A stretch of DNA of 64,000 nt from Croceivirga lutea. GTDB lineage: Bacteria; Bacteroidota; Bacteroidia; Flavobacteriales; Flavobacteriaceae. Location of the stretch: assembly GCF_014235875.1 (NCBI RefSeq), contig NZ_JACJUK010000004.1:62001-126000 (forward strand), written 5' to 3'. Position 1 is the first letter of the stretch; every line of letters starts with the position of its first letter. A program made the translations under genes and the position numbers. The notes beneath the pieces are model-generated. The model did no database searches. It saw nothing but the letters and a program-made list of their open reading frames with translations, and was not told the origin of the DNA. This document shows positions 59,038 through 64,000 of the stretch, in pieces.

Positions 59038-59700
59038 TTGAAGCGGGAAATAATTACAACTGCAGACGGCTCAACTACCATTCATTTACCAGATTGGAAT
59101 GAGAGTTATCATTCTAAACACGGTGCTATACAAGAAGCTTATCATGTTTTTATAAAAAATGGGCTCGATAAAATTACGAGAAAAGAAATTCGAATTTTAG
59201 AAATAGGCTTCGGTACAGGATTAAATGCTTTTATTACGCTTTTAGAAGGCATTAAACAGCAAAAGCAAATTACGTATTACGGGGTAGAGGCATTTCCTGT
59301 TCCTGTTGAAGAAATTCATCAACTCAATTACCTAAAAGAATTAGGTGAAGAAAATTTGAAACCATTATTTCAAAAACTTCATGATTTGCCTTGGGAGATG
59401 GAGGAAGAGGTGACCCCTGCTTTTTCGCTTAATAAAATTAAAGATGACTTTAGAAATGTTCAATTCGACAACAAATTTGAACTCATTTATTACGATGCTT
59501 TTGGCCCCAGAGTACAACCAGAACTATGGTCGCAACAGCTTTTTGCTACCATGTATATTGCGCTTAAAAAAGGAGGTGTTTTGACTACCTATTGTGCAAA
59601 AGGTGATGTTAGAAGGGCTATGCAAGAAGTAGGTTTTACTGTTAACAGAGTTGAAGGGCCACCTGGTAAAAGAGAAATGTTAGTAGCTTTAAAAAATTAA
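59038..59700 (+). CDS. mnmD: tRNA wobble-uridine methyltransferase (MnmD, MnmC methyltransferase domain)
   Basis: 220 residues, TTG start at 59038 with no ATG available. It is the stand-alone methyltransferase half of MnmC. The SAM motif EIGFGTGLNAF is at about 51-61, and the catalytic-site DAFGPRVQPELW is at about 159-170. It methylates the nm5 group of U34 in tRNAs to mnm5. No FAD oxidase domain is attached, as usual in this phylum. It follows the DUF4920 gene after 5 bp. Confidence 0.9.
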   Translation: MKREIITTADGSTTIHLPDWNESYHSKHGAIQEAYHVFIKNGLDKITRKEIRILEIGFGTGLNAFITLLEGIKQQKQITYYGVEAFPVPVEEIHQLNYLKELGEENLKPLFQKLHDLPWEMEEEVTPAFSLNKIKDDFRNVQFDNKFELIYYDAFGPRVQPELWSQQLFATMYIALKKGGVLTTYCAKGDVRRAMQEVGFTVNRVEGPPGKREMLVALKN

Positions 59701-59840
59701 TTATTTAATCTCCCTTTAAGAGTATTTGCATAACATTATGATAAAGTTTAACAAACACAATTCAATAGTGTTAATTCTTTCGTAATCATTAAAAATCAGT
59801 CAGTTAAACCTGTAATTTTGACAAAAACATACTACTGAAT

Positions 59841-60797
59841 ATGAAGGTGCTGATAACTGGTGCTACTGGTCTTGTTGGTAATCAACTGGTTAAAGAATTG
59901 TTGAAAAAGAATTATACGGTAAATTATCTAACTACTAGTACATCTAAAATTGAAAACAAAGAGAACTACAAAGGATTTTATTGGAATCCTGCGAAGGATG
60001 AGATAGACTTAAAAAGTTTTGATGGCGTAGATGTAATCATAAATTTAGCGGGAGCAAGCATTGCGCAACGATGGACACCCACTAACAAGCGAAAAATTTT
60101 AAATAGTAGAATTGATTCTTTAAAAACGCTAAAGAAGGGCCTTGTACAATCAAACGTTAAGTCTGTTAGGCAACTAATTTCAGCTTCTGCAATAGGTATT
60201 TATCCAAATAGCTTAGACACATATTACGAAGAAAGTTGTACTAAAGTTGATGATAGCTTTTTAGGTGAGGTTACTAAAGCTTGGGAAGATGCGGCGGACG
60301 AATTTAATACGCTAAACCTTAGCGTTGCCAAAATTAGAATTGGTCTCGTATTATCATTAAATGGTGGTGCCCTACCAAAATTAAAGCAGCCAATAGAAAA
60401 CTATGTTGGAGCACCACTTGGGGGTGGTGAGCAATGGCAATCATGGATTCATATTAAAGATTTAGCTAAAATTTTTGTTTTTGTGTTGAGTCACCAATTA
60501 TCTGGAGTTTATAATGGAGTAGCACCAAATCCGGTGACCAATAGGAAACTAACAAAATCAGTGGCTTCATTTGTAAACAAGCCAATAATTTTACCTAAGG
60601 TTCCTGCTTTTATGCTAAAGCTTTTTTTAGGAAAAATGTCTTATATACTTTTAGCTAGTCAACGCGTATGTAGTAAAAAAATAGAAGAAGAAGGATTTAT
60701 TTTTAAGTATACTAATATCTGCGGTGCTTTAGAACACCTGTTTATGCAAACGCAAAAAAGGAAAGAAAAAAATTTTAATAAGCAAGAACTAGCGTAA
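59841..60797 (+). CDS. TIGR01777-family NAD-binding epimerase-like protein
   Basis: 318 residues. An extended SDR with VLITGATGLVGNQLVKELLK (about 3-22), VDVIINLAGASIAQRWTP (about 66-83) and QLISASAIGIYPN. The C-terminal DUF1731-like region has GGGEQWQSWIHIKDLAKI and LPKVPAFMLKLFLG. The family is widely conserved, with the substrate unknown; a role in cell division is suggested for relatives. Single gene before a palindromic terminator. Confidence 0.9.
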   Translation: MKVLITGATGLVGNQLVKELLKKNYTVNYLTTSTSKIENKENYKGFYWNPAKDEIDLKSFDGVDVIINLAGASIAQRWTPTNKRKILNSRIDSLKTLKKGLVQSNVKSVRQLISASAIGIYPNSLDTYYEESCTKVDDSFLGEVTKAWEDAADEFNTLNLSVAKIRIGLVLSLNGGALPKLKQPIENYVGAPLGGGEQWQSWIHIKDLAKIFVFVLSHQLSGVYNGVAPNPVTNRKLTKSVASFVNKPIILPKVPAFMLKLFLGKMSYILLASQRVCSKKIEEEGFIFKYTNICGALEHLFMQTQKRKEKNFNKQELA

Positions 60798-60820
60798 GCG
60801 TTTAGCTAACAATAAATTAA

Positions 60821-60846
60821 AAAATCCGCCAATTGGCGGATTTTTT
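60821..60846 (+). terminator. Terminator after the TIGR01777 gene
   Basis: AAATCCGCCAATTGGCGGATTT palindrome with a following T tract, about 24 bases past the stop. Confidence 0.85.
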
Positions 60847-60863
60847 AATTTATACGTGACATT

Positions 60864-60895
60864 TTGACATTTTAAAGTAATTGGCAATACTTTTG
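60864..60895 (+). promoter_or_regulatory. Promoter of grpE-dnaJ
   Basis: TTG (60864-60866) and TACTTTTG (60888-60895) are spaced by 21 bases; the ATG is 29 bases further. No CIRCE inverted repeat was seen. Confidence 0.7.
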
Positions 60896-60924
60896 CAAAC
60901 TCAAAGAAATAAAGGTAAAAATCC

Positions 60925-61494
60925 ATGAGCAGAAAAAATAAAGCTGAAGAAATCATAGATGAAGAAATTCAGGGTCAAGAGCAAGAGGTAAATCCTCAAG
61001 CGGAGAATGTAGAAACTGAAACAACAGAAGAAGGCGAAGACTTAAATGAAGAGGAAGTTTTGAAGGCAGAGTTAGCACAGGAAAAGGATAAATTTTTGAG
61101 GTTGTTTGCAGAATTTGAAAATTTTAAGAGAAGAACCTCCAAAGAAAGAGTTGAGCTGTTTAAGACTGCTGGCCAAGATATTATGGTATCTCTATTACCC
61201 GTTTTAGATGATTTTGATAGAGCATTAAATGAAATCTCAAAGTCTGAAGACGGAGAGTTGTTCAAAGGAGTAGAATTAATAAGCAATAAATTAAAAGATA
61301 CCTTAAAAAATAAAGGGTTAGAGCAGGTTGAAGTAGAAGTTGGGGAAACATTTGATGCTGAATTACATGAAGCTGTTACGCAAATACCAGCGCCAGACGC
61401 TAGCATGAAAGGTAAAATTATTGATATAATTGAAAAAGGCTTCAAGTTAGGGGACCGTATAATAAGGCATCCAAAAGTTGTTGTTGGCAACTAA
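60925..61494 (+). CDS. grpE: Nucleotide exchange factor GrpE
   Basis: 189 residues. An acidic, disordered N-terminus (about 1-50) is followed by a long helix with KFLRLFAEFENFKRRTSKER. The beta-wing domain follows and ends VTQIPAPDASMKGKIIDIIE and GFKLGDRIIRHPKVVVG. It releases ADP from DnaK. dnaJ follows after 9 bp, giving the usual grpE-dnaJ pairing without dnaK nearby. Confidence 0.95.
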   Translation: MSRKNKAEEIIDEEIQGQEQEVNPQAENVETETTEEGEDLNEEEVLKAELAQEKDKFLRLFAEFENFKRRTSKERVELFKTAGQDIMVSLLPVLDDFDRALNEISKSEDGELFKGVELISNKLKDTLKNKGLEQVEVEVGETFDAELHEAVTQIPAPDASMKGKIIDIIEKGFKLGDRIIRHPKVVVGN

Positions 61495-61503
61495 AAATAG
61501 GAT

Positions 61504-62616
61504 ATGAAAGAAGATTACTACGACATATTAGGAGTTTCTAAAGGGGCCTCGGCAGCAGAAATTAAAAAAGCATATCGGAAAAAAGCTATTCAATATCATC
61601 CTGACAAAAATCCGGGTGATGAGAAAGCCGAAGAAATGTTTAAAAAAGCCGCTGAAGCATACGAGATATTAAGCGACCCAGATAAGAAAGCAAAATACGA
61701 CCAATATGGCCATGCTGCATTTGAAGGCGGTGGCTTCGGTGGCGGCAATATGAATATGGATGATATCTTCAGTCAGTTTGGAGATATTTTTGGAGGCGCT
61801 TTTGGTGGTGGTTTTAGCGGATTTGGCGGTTTTGGTGGCGGTCAAAGAAGAGTAAAAGGTAGCAACCTAAGAATACGCGTTAAACTTACTTTAGAAGAAA
61901 TTGCCAATGGTGTTGAGAAAAAAGTAAAAGTTAAACGAAAAGTACAAGCTGGTGGAGTTACTTATAAAACATGCCCTACTTGTAATGGCGCGGGACAGGT
62001 AACTAAAATTACCAATACCATTTTAGGTAGAATGCAAACTGCCGCAACATGTAGTTCATGTGGTGGTGCCGGACAAGTAATAGATAATAGACCTGCAGGA
62101 GCCGATGCTCAAGGTATGATTACCAAAGAAGAAACGGTATCTATAAAAATACCAGCAGGTGTTGAAGAAGGCATGCAATTAAAGGTTTCTGGTAAAGGTA
62201 ATAATGCGCCTGGTAATGGCGTGCCAGGTGACCTAATAGTAGCCATAGAAACCGTAGAGCACGAAACATTAAAAAGAGAAGGTGATAATTTACATTATGA
62301 TTTGTATGTAAGTTTCTCTGAAGCAGTCTTAGGCACATCAAAAGAAATAGATGCAGTTGGAGGAAAAGTTCGTATTAAGCTTGAGCCAGGCATACAATCT
62401 GGTAAAATTTTACGATTAAGAGGTAAAGGAGTATCTAGCTTAAATGGTTATGGTAACGGAGATTTATTGGTTCATGTTAATGTTTGGACGCCAAAAGAGC
62501 TAAATAAAGAACAAAGGGAGTTTTTTGAGCGTATGCAAGCAGATGAAAACTTTGTTCCTAAGCCAGAAAAATCAGACAAAAGCTTTTTTGAAAAGGTAAA
62601 AGATATGTTCTCATAG
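61504..62616 (+). CDS. dnaJ: Chaperone DnaJ with two-motif zinc finger
   Basis: 370 residues. The J domain (about 1-70) has the HPD tripeptide at 32-34. The Gly/Phe region spans about 74-116. The cysteine region holds only two CxxCxGxG motifs, at Cys157/Cys160 and Cys183/Cys186, instead of the usual four, so only one zinc site can form. The C-terminal substrate-binding beta domains and the dimer tail follow. It stimulates DnaK. The shortened zinc region is probably lineage-typical rather than damage, since the reading frame is intact. Confidence 0.95.
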   Translation: MKEDYYDILGVSKGASAAEIKKAYRKKAIQYHPDKNPGDEKAEEMFKKAAEAYEILSDPDKKAKYDQYGHAAFEGGGFGGGNMNMDDIFSQFGDIFGGAFGGGFSGFGGFGGGQRRVKGSNLRIRVKLTLEEIANGVEKKVKVKRKVQAGGVTYKTCPTCNGAGQVTKITNTILGRMQTAATCSSCGGAGQVIDNRPAGADAQGMITKEETVSIKIPAGVEEGMQLKVSGKGNNAPGNGVPGDLIVAIETVEHETLKREGDNLHYDLYVSFSEAVLGTSKEIDAVGGKVRIKLEPGIQSGKILRLRGKGVSSLNGYGNGDLLVHVNVWTPKELNKEQREFFERMQADENFVPKPEKSDKSFFEKVKDMFS

Positions 62617-62706
62617 TTTAAATCTATTTTGTTTAACTAAAAAGTGTATATTTGAATTTGATACTTTTATTAGTATCTAATTTTCTTTTTCATAGCAATT
62701 TTTTTC

Positions 62707-62737
62707 CCATCCTTATTTTTTAGGGGTGGGTTTTTCG
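62707..62737 (+). terminator. Terminator of grpE-dnaJ
   Basis: CCCATCC pairs with GGGTGGG (one wobble) across a T-rich loop and is followed by TTTTT. Confidence 0.65.
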
Positions 62738-62805
62738 TTTTTAAGGACGTTATTTTGGACACTTTCGATTGAAAGTATTCTGACTTATTTAGTAATCAAT
62801 ATCCC

Positions 62806-62813
62806 TATCTTTG
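62806..62813 (+). promoter_or_regulatory. -7 element of the ABC exporter operon
   Basis: TATCTTTG, perfect TAnnTTTG, 14 bases before the ATG at 62828. Confidence 0.55.
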
Positions 62814-62827
62814 ATAAAATTTAATAC

Positions 62828-63757
62828 ATGGAGCATATACTTGCTGCCAACGGAGTTGTTAAACAATTTGCTGGGCATACAGCGTTAGACAATGTTTCTC
62901 TAACAATACCAACAAATTGTATTTATGGTTTATTAGGACCAAATGGTGCAGGTAAAACCACCTTAATAAGGATAATAAATCAAATTACGCACCCAGATAA
63001 AGGGGAGGTTCTTTTTGAGGGTGCTCCTTTAATGCCAGAACATATAGCTCAAATAGGTTATTTGCCAGAAGAACGCGGATTATACAAGAGCATGAGAGTT
63101 GGTGAGCAAGCTTTATATCTTGCACAATTAAAAGGGTTATCAAAAGCCGAAGCAACCAAACGATTAAAATATTGGTTTGAGCGATTAGAGATTGGTGATT
63201 GGTGGAATAAAAAAATTCAGGAGCTATCTAAGGGTATGGCTCAAAAAATTCAATTTGTAGTTACGGTACTTCACCAACCAAAACTTTTAATTTTTGATGA
63301 GCCCTTTAGTGGTTTTGACCCCATAAATGCTAACCGAATTAAAGATGAAATACTAGAGTTAAAAAAGCAAGGAACTTCTATTATATTTTCTACACACAGA
63401 ATGGAGTCTGTTGAAGAACTTTGTGACCACATTACCTTACTAAACAAATCTAAAAAGGTATTAGATGGTAGATTAAAAGATATTAAACAAGCCTATAAAA
63501 ACAATATATACCAAGTAGGATTGCAGGTTTCAAATGCGAACAAAATTAGTGCTGAAGCAATTTTAAATGGTTTTGATTACGCAGGTTTAGAAATTCTACC
63601 AGAAGAAAATCAAATTAACTGCAATATACAGTTGCCAAGCGCAGAAACTTCAACACTTTTGAATGCTCTATCGGCAAAGGGTAACATAAATTATTTTGAA
63701 GAAAAAATTCCTTCAGTTAATGAAATATTTATAAAAGCCGTAGAAGAAAACCATTAA
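62828..63757 (+). CDS. ABC transporter ATP-binding protein (NatA/Ccm-like ABC-2 type)
   Basis: 309 residues. Walker A GPNGAGKTT is at 37-45, the signature LSKGMAQK near 139 (a variant of LSGGQ), Walker B LLIFDEPFSGFDP near 157, and the H-loop STHRMES near 192. A C-terminal extension of about 85 residues is typical of this exporter class. It shares one base with the start of the following permease (TAATG), so the subunits are coupled. Substrate not indicated; the pair resembles Na+ or drug exporters. Confidence 0.93.
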   Translation: MEHILAANGVVKQFAGHTALDNVSLTIPTNCIYGLLGPNGAGKTTLIRIINQITHPDKGEVLFEGAPLMPEHIAQIGYLPEERGLYKSMRVGEQALYLAQLKGLSKAEATKRLKYWFERLEIGDWWNKKIQELSKGMAQKIQFVVTVLHQPKLLIFDEPFSGFDPINANRIKDEILELKKQGTSIIFSTHRMESVEELCDHITLLNKSKKVLDGRLKDIKQAYKNNIYQVGLQVSNANKISAEAILNGFDYAGLEILPEENQINCNIQLPSAETSTLLNALSAKGNINYFEEKIPSVNEIFIKAVEENH

Positions 63758-64000
63758 TGAAAAAACTAAGGCTGATAATAAAAAGAGAATATCTAGCAAA
63801 AGTTCGAAACAAGTCTTTTGTGATAATGACTTTTTTAAGTCCCATTCTCATGGTTGGTATGATAGTTCTGATTGCATACCTTACTAAGCTAAATGATAGT
63901 GAACAGCGTGTAGTAGCTGTACTAAATGAAAGTAATTATTTTGAAAATTCTTTTAACTCAACCGAAACTTTATCGTTTTTACAGTTTAAAGATATTACAC
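63757..64000 (+). CDS. ABC-2 type transporter permease (partial)
   Basis: ATG at 63757; 81 codons are visible before the window ends. The basic N-terminus (MKKLRLIIKREYLAKVRNKS) is followed by a first membrane helix (FVIMTFLSPILMVGMIVLI) and the start of an extracytoplasmic domain, as in NatB-type permeases. It overlaps the ATPase gene by one base. Confidence 0.88.
   Translation, partial: MKKLRLIIKREYLAKVRNKSFVIMTFLSPILMVGMIVLIAYLTKLNDSEQRVVAVLNESNYFENSFNSTETLSFLQFKDIT

Noticed and set aside
60996-61490. 164-residue antisense frame in grpE
   Set aside because: Mirror of the grpE codons; no recognisable features, and grpE is certain.
1-64000. Insertion sequences, prophage or integrase genes
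   Set aside because: No transposase, integrase, terminal inverted repeats or tRNA-associated att duplications were seen; the tRNA-Arg gene appears intact and not flanked by mobile genes.

Overview
The window looks like a chromosomal segment of a marine-type member of the Flavobacteriaceae (phylum Bacteroidota). The DNA is AT-rich. There is a SusC/SusD pair, a type III glutamine synthetase, and many families typical of this group (DUF4197, DUF1684, DUF4920, DUF3570/DUF4266). Many genes have the Bacteroidota -7 promoter element TAnnTTTG and lack a Shine-Dalgarno sequence. The genus cannot be fixed from what is visible.

Region 1 (1-13.6 kb) is a deoxysugar locus, most likely for L-rhamnose. A minus-strand operon encodes a fused aldolase/dehydrogenase (RhaEW type), an isomerase with all the metal ligands of the Pseudomonas-type L-rhamnose isomerase, an FGGY kinase, an FMN L-lactate dehydrogenase and an inner-membrane permease cut by the window edge. 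Together they would take rhamnose to rhamnulose, rhamnulose-1-phosphate, DHAP plus lactaldehyde, lactate and pyruvate. A divergent GntR-family regulator and a SusC-SusD-fasciclin-like lipoprotein operon follow. No glycoside hydrolase is visible.

Region 2 (13.9-23.7 kb) holds tRNA-Arg(ACG), apt, a conserved 49-residue protein, an SPFH membrane protein, a BlaI/BlaR1-like pair with two operator-like palindromes, a Ca/Na exchanger, and divergent GSII and GSIII glutamine synthetases.

Region 3 (23.7-30.2 kb) is the most striking: a curli-type amyloid secretion operon. It encodes a long curlin-repeat fibre protein (about 34 strand motifs), a CsgB-like minor subunit, a CsgE with an extra N-terminal domain that resembles the amyloid inhibitor CsgH/CsgC, CsgF, a CsgG carrying a C-terminal beta-barrel-like extension, and a beta-propeller lipoprotein. 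A perfect hairpin lies between the fibre gene and the rest, and a long leader precedes the fibre gene.

Region 4 (30.2-45 kb) carries metabolic and envelope genes. One group is a GMC dehydrogenase with a [3Fe-4S]-type Cys motif, its Tat-borne small subunit and a Tat-exported Gfo/Idh/MocA oxidoreductase, with a DUF1080 (3-keto-disaccharide hydrolase family) lipoprotein nearby; this suggests extracytoplasmic 3-keto-glycoside chemistry. Others are a His-rich DUF4198/HupE metal-type pair and a Rieske-thioredoxin-ApbE-DUF4266-DUF3570 cluster of unknown purpose.

Region 5 (45-64 kb) is mostly housekeeping: prfA-pyrF, purU, an Lrp regulator, an ammonium operon (glnK-amtB-porin), a fluoride channel, a MazG-like enzyme, ilvE, mnmD, grpE-dnaJ and the start of an ABC exporter operon. 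Several genes appear to start with TTG, and several apparent upstream starts overlap promoter elements and were moved downstream.
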